From NCBI GenBank assembly GCA_964626385.1, contig CAZVEO010000039.1:1-21338 (forward strand): a stretch of DNA of 21,338 bases, in the 5' to 3' direction. Shown here piece after piece: positions 9,401-15,242 of the stretch. A program made the translations under genes and the position numbers. Origin of the DNA: Scybalousia_A sp964626385. Its GTDB lineage: Bacteria > Bacteroidota > Bacteroidia > Bacteroidales > P3. The notes under the pieces are model-generated. The model was not told the origin of the DNA. It did no database searches and saw only the letters and a program-made list of their open reading frames with translations. Each line of letters begins with the position of its first letter. Positions within the stretch are counted from its first letter, which is position 1.

Positions 9401-10711
9401 CTCTATGTACATGGCTTTCATATCTTGCCCGCCTATATCAAGAATAAAATCCACATTGGGCAGGATATGTTTGGCTGCTTTGTAGTGTGCAATGGTCTCA
9501 ACTATAGAACAATTAAGCGAAAAGGCAGTTTTTATCAAATCCTCACCATACCCTGTAGAACATCCAGCACAAATAACAGGGCTTGCATTTTCTTTTATTA
9601 TTATGTCTTTTAATTGTTGTAAACCTTTGATTACAGCATTTATAGGATTGCCTTCGTTCTTGTTGTAATATTTGAAAAGTATGTTTTCATTCTCATCGCA
9701 AAGAACTATTTTTGTAGTCGTACTGCCCGAGTCTATTCCAAGAAAGGCTTTGCCTTTGTAACCAACTATTGAAACAGAATTATCTCCAAATTTCTTTTTA
9801 TCCTCAAGCCACAAATCATATTCTTTCTTTGAGTCAAAAATTGAAGGTAATCCTTTGTCAGTATTTATTACAATAGTTTTATCTTGATTGAGTTTGTTTT
9901 CTATTTCTTCCAACGAAAAAGGTTTTTCTTTTTTGTTGAAGGTACACCCCAAAGCGACAAGCAGATTGTTATTTGCTACACTTATAAGAGCATCTTCGGT
10001 TATATTAAGATATTCAAGAAAAGATTTTCTAAGGCTTTTTATAAAAGTCAAAGGACCTCCGGCAAAAAGTATTTTTTCCTTTATTTCCTTACCGCGAGAC
10101 AAAGCACTGACTACTTGGACTGCTATGGCATGGAAAATACTTGCGCAAATATCCTCCACAGGAATATTTCTTGCCACAAGGGTTTGCACATCTGTTTTGC
10201 TAAACACACCACAACGAGAGGCTATGGGGTAAAGTCTTTGACTCTTTTGAGCCATAACATCCATCTCTGCTATAGAAAGATTGAGAATATTGCTCATTTG
10301 GTCAATAAACGCACCCGTTCCTCCGGCACAATTGCCATTCATACGCATATCGGGCAAAGCGTCCTTCTCTAAAAAAATTATTTTAGCATCTTCTCCTCCT
10401 ATATCTATGATAGTATGAAGAGCATTTTTTATGGTTTTTGCATAATTGTTGAGAGCAATTACTTCTTGCATAAAAGCAAAATGACAACGCTCCGCCACTC
10501 CCATAGCTGCTGAGCCAGAAAGCGTAACTCTCGTCTGTATATTACCAAACTTTTGTTTTATGGAGTGAAGGATATTTTTTATAGAACCTTTGATATCAGC
10601 ATTATGTCTCTGATACGAAGAATAAAGAATATTGTCCCTTTCGTCTGTTAATACAACCTTTGCCGTTGTGGAGCCAACATCTAACCCCATATTATAAATT
10701 TGATTACTCAT
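6473..10711 (-). CDS. Fused acyl-CoA dehydratase activase (BadF/HgdC type, DUF2229 and HgdB-like parts)
   Basis: This 1412-residue protein belongs to the family that activates 2-hydroxyacyl-CoA dehydratases and benzoyl-CoA reductases by ATP-driven electron transfer from a [4Fe-4S] cluster. Two ASKHA ATPase domains are in tandem. The first has GLDVGSTTAK at 9-18 and the cluster Cys in NGNCAGGTGAF (C128). The second has GIDSGSTTTK at 325-334 and NEACSSGCGTF (C450, C454). A CKGCENSC motif (609-616) plus C635 follows. Then come a DUF2229-like part (LGIPRALNMFEDFPFW, about 678) and a dehydratase-subunit-like part (LAGRPYH, about 861; TQTGGQCRATNYY, about 1094). I chose ATG 10711: the frame also opens at TTG 10723, but the purine-rich GGGGAGGAG lies between them and would serve as an unusually close ribosome site. 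No dehydratase subunits or hydroxyacid genes are adjacent, so the partner enzyme is unknown. Cytoplasmic. Family call firm, substrate unknown. Confidence 0.93.
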   Translation of the reverse strand: MSNQIYNMGLDVGSTTAKVVLTDERDNILYSSYQRHNADIKGSIKNILHSIKQKFGNIQTRVTLSGSAAMGVAERCHFAFMQEVIALNNYAKTIKNALHTIIDIGGEDAKIIFLEKDALPDMRMNGNCAGGTGAFIDQMSNILNLSIAEMDVMAQKSQRLYPIASRCGVFSKTDVQTLVARNIPVEDICASIFHAIAVQVVSALSRGKEIKEKILFAGGPLTFIKSLRKSFLEYLNITEDALISVANNNLLVALGCTFNKKEKPFSLEEIENKLNQDKTIVINTDKGLPSIFDSKKEYDLWLEDKKKFGDNSVSIVGYKGKAFLGIDSGSTTTKIVLCDENENILFKYYNKNEGNPINAVIKGLQQLKDIIIKENASPVICAGCSTGYGEDLIKTAFSLNCSIVETIAHYKAAKHILPNVDFILDIGGQDMKAMYIEDGVLNRIELNEACSSGCGTFIETFANGLGYPVKDFAQKALFSQSPCDLGTRCTVFMNSKVKQFLREGRQIEDISSGLSYSVVRNCLYKVLKLEGKSLGENVVVQGGTMKNDSVVKALENLLQRKVYRSTSPELMGAYGCALTAKQEYEDKLPILDIDTLINSNEYTIKQLTCKGCENSCLVSAYKFPNGKTFYSGNRCEKIFSSLGKQTKKGNNIYKYKYERTFQPYKNTSQPQKTTLKLGIPRALNMFEDFPFWNALFSECGVEVVLSDISSYTTYEKSLNQVMSENICFPAKLTHSHIDNLINKGIKHIFFPYVVYEKSSLQKENNTYNCPIVSSYNVVIKHLKEKHEDIQIDNPVFSFKDEDLLKKNCKTYLTSLGISAKVFERAFDLALKERENFEQDLYNKNLEYYNQAKKDNDIIILLAGRPYHTDDLIQHSAGEIASYLGVTIINEDIARKKDYSQNDTSFIVSQWSYINRIENAAFFVAKENERVNYAQLTSFGCGPDAFLLDDVQDILKRHHKSATFLKIDDIQNTGALKLRIRSLIESIKMNSALTEEKKSFLAFKDTKDFSMQEKHRTILAPFFTAYISPFLPELFKINGYDLEVLPLSDEQSAEEGIKYANNEVCYPATLIVGDAIKALKSGKYDRNKVAFGITQTGGQCRATNYYAILRKAFVDAGYEDVPVMSVNFGENTAKKQEGFKLNWVKTLPLTLNAILFGDCISKMYCSSIVRCEDKTKVTALQNDYILKAKQLILEENNKGFLALLNSAVEDFNSLLPKKKIERKKVGIVGEIYLKYHPFANHNVQQWLIEQNIEVVPPSLMTFFVQTFVNRKVNKQHNINKQSVPQFLMDFFYKKIKGKIDKYNKTMSSFLYYKPLDNIFELAKKSKGILPLYSQFGEGWLLPAEIVHLVENGASAVVSLQPFGCIANHIISKGVENRIKELYPKLNYLALDFDNSVSEVNIKNRLMLMLESMT

Positions 10712-10763
10712 ACTCCTCCCCAAATCTTATTCTTAATACGCAACTCTTATAAAAAATAGAGTG

Positions 10764-10771
10764 CAAAGTTA
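10764..10771 (-). promoter_or_regulatory. Probable -7 element of the activase promoter
   Basis: TAACTTTG on the minus strand fits TAnnTTTG and lies 52 nt upstream of ATG 10711. The -33 position 19 nt away reads ATG rather than TTG, so this promoter is weaker than consensus. The surrounding AAAAAGTACTAACTTTGC closely matches the adhesin promoter at 6391-6408, with two differences in 18 bases. Confidence 0.45.
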
Positions 10772-10997
10772 GTACTTTTTTATTTCTTTTCATAAAAGAA
10801 ATACTGCACAAATACCATACAAAAAATAAGCCAAAAAAAATGATTCCACTCTATAAAAAACACCCTGTGAGTATGACTTTAGCGTTTTATAGGTCAGCCT
10901 CAGGCTATAGGTGTGAAAACTAACAAAACAAACAAAGAAAATCGGGAAATCGGTTTACTGATTATCAGTAAGTTACAAATAAAAAGTGTGCACGCGT

Positions 10998-11028
10998 TTG
11001 GTCAGGTCAAAAATTCTTCGTAACTTTG
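10998..11028 (+). promoter_or_regulatory. Rightward consensus promoter inside the intergenic element
   Basis: On the plus strand TTG (10998-11000) is followed by 20 nt and TAACTTTG (11021-11028), fitting the Bacteroidetes promoter pattern. A transcript would begin near 11035 and run through the hairpin at 11098-11135 toward the broken beta-barrel gene starting about 400 nt downstream. It may drive that unit or a noncoding RNA; nothing in the sequence decides between them. Confidence 0.5.
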
Positions 11029-11097
11029 TAAGAGAAAAATAACCCTACCACAAAAATCACCATTTTTACCCCTATAACTACCTGATAATCAATGATA

Positions 11098-11135
11098 ACG
11101 AATCTTCGTTTCGATTTCTCGAAACGAAGATTCGT
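11098..11135. repeat. Perfect 17-bp inverted repeat with 4-nt loop
   Basis: ACGAATCTTCGTTTCGA (11098-11114) and TCGAAACGAAGATTCGT (11119-11135) are exact reverse complements around TTTC. A third partial copy, AAACGAAGATTC, recurs at 11143-11154 as a direct repeat of 11122-11133. No T-run follows directly on either strand, so it is not a standard intrinsic terminator. It could be an RNA hairpin, a protein-binding site or part of a dispersed repeat. Confidence 0.8.
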
Positions 11136-11440
11136 CGAAATAAAACGAAGATTCATTTTTGTAAAATCCCGATTTGAAAAAATTTTTCTTCAAAAAACCC
11201 TTCGAAAACGCTGATTTTCAAGAAAAATGCCCAATTTTGACCCTTCGAAAAAGGTTAAGTAGTTGATAATCAGTAGTAGCACCCTTATTTTTTGCTTTTA
11301 AATGGGTATCAATTAAATTTCCCGAAAATTTATTTTCGACCTCTTTTTTATCAAAAAAAACGTTGTTATAATATTTTTTTATATCCTTGCCGGCGGTTTT
11401 GGATTATAGAATTCAACCTTAGGACAAAAAAGCGTGGGGA

Positions 11441-11862
11441 ATGGATTTTGCACTTGGAACAAGAGGTTTTGGATATAAGGCTATCAGTAATGATGTTGAT
11501 GATGGAGGTCATTATAAACGTTCCAATTTACAAGTAAATCCCATTAATATAGGCATTGATTATAGCATTACAAAAGATATAGTCATAGATGGTCATATTG
11601 GAGCATACGTTGGTTTTGACTATTTGGAAAGTTTGGATATTAAAGACGAATCTGATTATAGTATTCAAAGTATAAAAATGAGAGGAGATTTGGGAATAAT
11701 GCTCGGTATTGGAATTTGGTTTCATAGCGTTAATGTAGAACTTGGCTGGCAAAGAGGATTTATTAACATATGTGATGGCAACTCTATTGCATTTGATGAA
11801 TCTATATACGGCTATTAATGTATACAAACAATTTAATATTTTCAGTAGGCTTTAAATTGTAA
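11441..11862 (+). pseudogene. Broken outer-membrane beta-barrel protein gene
   Basis: The open part (11441-11818) encodes alternating amphipathic strands ending IYGY, then TAA. One frame over, an ATG overlapping that stop (11818) gives MYTNNLIFSVGFKL and a stop at 11862. That is a typical last beta-strand of Bacteroidetes porin-like proteins, so one base appears lost near 11816. The 5' end is also damaged. In frame upstream of the ATG one reads DKKAWG preceded by TAG (11420-11422; CAG would give Gln), and before that YFFISLPAVL, which resembles the end of a signal peptide, back to TAA at 11369. I infer an outer-membrane barrel that lost its export signal and its C-terminal strand. The next gene starts 4 nt after the final stop, so the two were probably co-transcribed. 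The family is judged from strand pattern only. Confidence 0.6.
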
Positions 11863-11866
11863 AGAA

Positions 11867-12567
11867 ATGAATAAGCGTTTAGTTGTATATTTAAGTCTTT
11901 ATTTTGCAATATTTTTACCACAATTATGGGGTCAAAATTCTTATTACCCTCTTGCTTATGAAGGAGATAATGCGGTAGTTACAGGGTTTATTTCATTTAA
12001 TGTTATGGACGATGAAAGCATATTTACAAATACTTATCTATGGGTTTTGGATAATATATATTCTGTCGACAAAGATGAAATAAAAGAAATGAGTATTCAG
12101 AATAAAAGTTTGAAATTCAATACTATTATTTCCTCTTTAGAATCCTCAACTATAACCAATATTTATCATATTAATGTTTCTTTAAAAATTTTAGAGGGCA
12201 AACTCATTTTCTATTTGGATGATATTTGGTTTGAACAAGGATTAATGAAAAAAATATTTCTTTAAATTCTTTAAAACCAGATACTAAATCTAAACACAAA
12301 GAAATTATTGAGGACTTTGTAAAAAGTGAGTCAAGTTTTTTAAACAAATTGTTTGCTTTTGTAGACAACAATTTTTCAAAACCTATAACTCATTGGAAAG
12401 AGATTGCAAATGAAAATGTCGTTAAAGGAATGAATGAAAACGAAGTTAGGCTTGCCATAGGCAAACCGCGTATAGTAGTAGATTCTGACAAAGAAGTGCG
12501 GTGGATGTATTCTTATTCATACTATGTTTTCTTTAAGGACGACAAAGTTTCCCTTGTTATGAAATAG
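11867..12567 (+). pseudogene. DUF4468-like plus BamE/SmpA-like secreted protein, frameshifted in an A7 tract
   Basis: The first ORF (11867-12265) has a signal peptide (MNKRLVVYLSLYFAIFLPQLWGQ) and a domain resembling DUF4468. It stops soon after MKK within the run of seven A's at 12248-12254. With one more A the frame continues as KNISLNSLKPDTKSKHKE and stays open to TAA at 12567, giving about 233 residues. The second half contains GMNENEVRLAIGKPRIV and RWMYSYSYYVFFKDDKV, the layout of BamE/SmpA-type lipoprotein folds (G-M-x-x-x-E-V, then a W-x-Y strand and F-x-D). Nothing in the second half begins with a convincing start (TTG 12349 only), which supports one original gene. It could be a real mutation, a phase-variable tract, ribosomal slippage or a sequencing error. 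Function unknown; envelope location inferred. Confidence 0.7.
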
Positions 12568-12597
12568 TATTTTATTGCTATTTATATTTTTTAATTT

Positions 12598-12632
12598 ATC
12601 CCTTTAGTAATATCAATTACTAAAGGGATTTC
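12598..12632 (+). terminator. Strong hairpin, probable terminator of the rightward pair
   Basis: ATCCCTTTAGTAAT (12598-12611) and ATTACTAAAGGGAT (12616-12629) form a perfect 14-bp stem with an ATCA loop, followed by TTT. It lies 30 nt after the DUF4468/BamE-like gene. The T-run is short, but position and stem fit an intrinsic terminator. Confidence 0.7.
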
Positions 12633-12667
12633 CATTGTAAGTATTATTTTAACGCTAGCTCGGTATA

Positions 12668-12712
12668 AGATTACAATCTAAGACTATAACCTATGTTAAC
12701 TCATTGTAATCT
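12668..12712. repeat. 10-bp inverted repeat in a 112-bp gap
   Basis: AGATTACAAT (12668-12677) and ATTGTAATCT (12703-12712) are exact reverse complements separated by 25 nt. They lie between two converging decayed transcription units. No T-run follows on the minus strand. I see no other feature between 12633 and 12744. Confidence 0.4.
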
Positions 12713-12744
12713 ATTAGAATGTATTTAATAAAAGTTACCATACT

Positions 12745-12957
12745 CTAAAGTAAAAGAGGTCTATCATGCAAAGTTGCTAATCTAACAGAATTTATATTTG
12801 AGCTATAAATATTTTTACTTGTTGTAGTTAGCTGATTATTAGAAACTGAAGGGTTGTTATTTGCCACCATGTTTCATATACACCAAAATATTACTGCAAC
12901 AAAAAGAAACAATAAGATTACTATCCAAACTGTATATTTTTTTGTTGTCCTATCCAT
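12745..12957 (-). pseudogene. Small single-TM membrane protein with in-frame TGA
   Basis: From ATG 12957 the frame reads MDRTTKKYTVWIVILLFLFV and on to FWCI: a short charged N-terminus and one hydrophobic helix, ending at TGA (12876-12874) after 27 residues. The same frame then continues for 42 codons (starting NMVANNNPSVSNN, polar and Ser/Thr/Asn-rich) to TAG at 12745. TGG to TGA would restore a 70-residue protein with a membrane anchor and polar tail. Alternatively the 27-residue product is the real gene. It starts 51 nt after the corrected end of the zinc-ribbon gene, in the same direction, so the pair may have been one operon. TGA serves as a normal stop in apbE and gmd here, so recoding is unlikely. 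Function unknown. Confidence 0.4.
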
Positions 12958-13008
12958 TAGTTTTTGTGTTAAAAAACGACAATTATAAAAATTTTTATGT
13001 ATATGGTT

Positions 13009-13414
13009 TTAAATATGACCTCCGATAAAAGCTACAATAGAACCAACAATAAACAAAAAAAATAAAAATATTTATAATTGAAATAATAAAACCTGCTATA
13101 GCCAATCCTTTTGATTTTTTAAATAAACCAATAAAACTAAATAGCATACCTAAGAACCAAATAATCCATCCAACATAAGGTATCCATCCCAAAAATAATC
13201 CAAGTATAGCAAATACAAAACCAACAATGCCACAGGCATTGGAACCATTGTTGGTAACATAAACTTGTTGCTACATAGTATTTGCAGGATCATAAGGTTG
13301 TTGAGGAGTTTGAGGCTGTTTGTTTTCCGTTTGCAAGAGCGTATTACAATGAGGACAATCAGGAACTCCGGCTGTAACTTTCTTTCCGCAGTTATAACAA
13401 TAAATAAATGCCAT
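13009..13414 (-). pseudogene. Zinc-ribbon plus multi-TM membrane protein, with TAG and a T8 frameshift
   Basis: ATG 13414 begins MAFIYCYNCGKKVTAG with two Cys pairs (CYNC ... CPHC), a zinc-ribbon, then a Gln/Pro-rich linker. Codon 48 is TAG (13273-13271); CAG would read Gln, giving NTM-QQQVYV. The frame then continues through hydrophobic segments (CGIVGFVFAILGLFLGWIPY, then WIIWFLGMLFSFIGLF and LAIAGFIISIINIFIF), like DUF4190-type proteins. In a run of eight T's (complement of 13055-13062) the frame shifts. With seven T's the ending becomes LFIVGSIVAFIGGHI and stops at 13009, a natural hydrophobic end, whereas the present frame gives a Cys/Tyr-rich tail. An internal ATG at 13192 leaves a 65-codon ORF, probably not functional. 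Two independent lesions argue for real decay rather than one sequencing error. Confidence 0.7.
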
Positions 13415-13442
13415 AATGAAAAAAAATATTTAATACGGTTTT

Positions 13443-13703
13443 TTAATTTGTTTTATGCCATTTGGTACAAGGGCTTATATTTCCTAAGATATTTTCACTC
13501 TGAGAATTATCGTTCTCTTTCTCTATTTTCAAATCATTGGAATGATTTGAAAGAAATCTTGCTATTTCAGAGTCTACTTTTGTTACCCTCATTATATCTT
13601 GCCTTTTGCTTAAAGCAGGTAACAATTTTTCTAAATACTCTTTAGGAGATATTTCCACGTATTTTTTAATAAAAGAGATTTTGCAGAACTCTGTTAATAG
13701 CAA
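13443..13703 (-). CDS. Small unknown ORF downstream of ruvC
   Basis: An 86-codon frame lies 13 nt after ruvC in the same direction. It opens at TTG 13703; the only internal ATG is at 13592. The product is charged (FIKKYVEISPKEYLEKLLPA, then KVDSEIARFLSNHSND) with a Ser/Asn-rich tail. There is no signal peptide, membrane segment or recognised motif. It could be the last gene of the ruvC string, a remnant of a longer gene, or a chance frame. Its neighbours on the downstream side are all decayed genes, which favours caution. Confidence 0.35.
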   Translation of the reverse strand: MLLTEFCKISFIKKYVEISPKEYLEKLLPALSKRQDIMRVTKVDSEIARFLSNHSNDLKIEKENDNSQSENILGNISPCTKWHKTN

Positions 13704-13716
13704 TAAGGATTTAGGG

Positions 13717-14313
13717 TTATTTTATTATTCTGTTTTGGTGTTCATTGACAAAAGCAGCCCAAGAAAGTGTCTTGGTTTTTGGTTTTGTGAGTTTTGCATT
13801 GACACCGGTGTCTAACAATTCGCTTTGAGTACAATAACACACAGCAACAGCTAAAGCATCCGAAGCATCTAAGTATTTAGGCGTTTCGTCTATGAGTTTC
13901 ATCATTTGCAACATTTTCATAACCTGTTCTTTAGAAGCGTTGCCATTGCCGGTTATGGATTGTTTAACTCTCTTTGGAGGAAACTCCATAAAAGGTATGT
14001 CTCTTGACAAACCAGCTGCTATACATATTCCTTGCACCCTGCCAAGTTTGAGCATACTTTGTACGTTTTTGTAGTAAAAAGGAGCTTCCAATGCTAGCAT
14101 ATCAGGTAAATATCTATCTATCTTGTTTATAATAAAATCAAAAATAATTTTCATTCTTGTGGACATATCCTCTTTATTGCCAAGTTTGAGAACGTCCATA
14201 TCCAAAACTTCTATTTTTTTTCCAACTTTCTTTACAAAAGCATAACCCATTACATTGGTTCCAGGGTCAATGCCAAGTATTACTTCTTCTTTTTGTGTAT
14301 TTATAGATTTCAT
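13717..14313 (-). CDS. ruvC: Holliday junction resolvase RuvC
   Basis: RuvC cuts Holliday junctions made during recombination and repair, working with RuvAB in the cytoplasm. The 198-residue product shows the RNase-H-like fold motifs: D16 in LGIDPGT, E76 in ALEAPF, and D149/D152 in LDASDALAVAVC, which are the four acidic metal ligands in the expected order and spacing. KLGRVQGICIAAG and PPKRVKQSITGNGNASKEQV are also typical. It is slightly longer than E. coli RuvC, with a short N-terminal extension before the first strand. It starts 5 nt after the stop of the NAD(P)HX dehydratase gene, so translation is likely coupled. ruvA and ruvB are not in the window. Confidence 0.95.
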   Translation of the reverse strand: MKSINTQKEEVILGIDPGTNVMGYAFVKKVGKKIEVLDMDVLKLGNKEDMSTRMKIIFDFIINKIDRYLPDMLALEAPFYYKNVQSMLKLGRVQGICIAAGLSRDIPFMEFPPKRVKQSITGNGNASKEQVMKMLQMMKLIDETPKYLDASDALAVAVCYCTQSELLDTGVNAKLTKPKTKTLSWAAFVNEHQNRIIK

Positions 14314-14318
14314 TTTTT

Positions 14319-15242
14319 TTAATCTGAATTGTTAATTGCTTGAGGCAAAAATTTTATAATATCTCTTGCCATCAAACTTTTTTCACCCAAATATGTTTTT
14401 GCCACATCGCCTGCTTTTGCATGAATATAAACACCCAAACAAGCACTTTCCTCACAAGTATAACCTTGAGAAAGTATTCCCAAAATTATTCCTGTCAACA
14501 CATCACCACTTCCCGCTGTTGCCATACCGGGATTGCCCAAAATATTGAAAAACAACTCGCCTTTTGAGTTTGCTATAGTTGTTATTCCTCCTTTGAGTAC
14601 TATGGTAATATTGTGTTCTTTACTATATTTTGATATAAAGTCAATGCTTTCTTCTATTTGCATTTTACCAAACAAACGTTCAAATTCCTTTGGGTGTGGA
14701 GTGAGTATTATGTTATTGTTTAATAATTGATTTTTACTTTTTTCTTGTGCAACTATGTTTAGAGCATCGGCATCCAAAACTATAGGTAGTTTTTGCAAAT
14801 ACTCATCCTTAGACCTTTTTTGTAAAAAAGAAATTAATGCTTGCTTGCTTTGGGCTTTTGTATCCAAGCCGGGACCAATTGCTATTGCAGAATATTTCTC
14901 TACCTCAGGCATAGAGGAAAAGTATTCTATATCTTTATCTATGGAGAGCATGGCTTCGGGTACAGAAATTTGCAAAATATCATATAGTTTTTGAGGAATA
15001 TGAGAGATAATCACTCCACAGCCAGACCTCAAAGCACCAAGAGAAGACAACACACAGGCTCCAGCCTTTCCGTATGAACCGGCAATCAAAAGACAATGCC
15101 CAAAATCTCCTTTGTGTGACATTCTTTTGCGAAAAGAAAAAAAAGAAGAAGGAAGCCCTGCCCTATTTAATATTTGCGGTGAGTTGATACCTATTTGTTG
15201 AAAGAATTGTTCTTCCTCTTTATGTATAATTATATTATTCAT
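14319..15242 (-). CDS. nnrD: Stand-alone ADP/ATP-dependent NAD(P)H-hydrate dehydratase
   Basis: This enzyme restores hydrated NADH/NADPH (NADHX/NADPHX), a metabolite-repair reaction in the cytoplasm. The 307 residues carry the YjeF C-terminal, ribokinase-like domain: HKGDFGHCLLIAGSYGKAGA near 43, AIGPGLD, PIVLDADALN, LTPHPKEFERLFG, VLKGG, and the catalytic GNPGMATAGSGD (D247). In most bacteria this domain is fused behind a YjeF_N epimerase, giving about 500 residues. Here only about 40 residues precede it, so the epimerase is absent or encoded elsewhere. The ATG overlaps the end of the helicase gene by 8 nt (ATGAATAA), indicating translational coupling. Confidence 0.92.
   Translation of the reverse strand: MNNIIIHKEEEQFFQQIGINSPQILNRAGLPSSFFSFRKRMSHKGDFGHCLLIAGSYGKAGACVLSSLGALRSGCGVIISHIPQKLYDILQISVPEAMLSIDKDIEYFSSMPEVEKYSAIAIGPGLDTKAQSKQALISFLQKRSKDEYLQKLPIVLDADALNIVAQEKSKNQLLNNNIILTPHPKEFERLFGKMQIEESIDFISKYSKEHNITIVLKGGITTIANSKGELFFNILGNPGMATAGSGDVLTGIILGILSQGYTCEESACLGVYIHAKAGDVAKTYLGEKSLMARDIIKFLPQAINNSD

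Larger units (their letters stand above)
10955..11278. repeat. Palindrome-rich intergenic element with three GATAATCA copies
   Basis: No intact gene lies between 10724 and 11440. This stretch is dense in symmetric sequence. TTACTGAT-T-ATCAGTAA (10955-10971) is a perfect 17-nt palindrome. The related CCTGATAATCAATG is at 11081-11094 and TAGTTGATAATCAGTAG at 11260-11276, so related sites bracket about 320 bp. Inside are a rightward promoter, a 17-bp hairpin, and CCCTTCGAAAA twice (near 11200 and 11240). CGAAAAT/ATTTTCG (11323-11338) is a further small inverted repeat outside it. The look is that of a dispersed noncoding repeat or MITE-like element, but no target-site duplication was identified. 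Upstream, 10772-10954 shows only AGCCT-C-AGGCT near 10897. Confidence 0.45.

Noticed and set aside
9884..10372. Plus-strand open frames (up to 162 codons) across the activase gene
   Set aside because: They lie entirely antisense to a firmly identified gene, give low-complexity Phe/Lys/Thr-rich products and have no motif or start signal.
10712..10723. TTG start at 10723 for the activase
   Set aside because: It adds only four residues read from a purine-rich GGGGAGGAG that fits a ribosome-binding site for ATG 10711.
10955..11278. Retron, CRISPR or group II intron in the intergenic region
   Set aside because: No reverse transcriptase, Cas gene or regularly spaced repeats; the three palindromes are irregularly spaced and differ from each other.
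12633..12745. tRNA or small RNA gene
   Set aside because: Only a 10-bp inverted repeat is present; no cloverleaf, TTCRA loop or anticodon arm could be placed.
12874..12876. TGA recoding (Trp or selenocysteine) in the small membrane ORF
   Set aside because: TGA ends apbE and gmd normally in this window, and no SECIS-like hairpin was seen directly after it.
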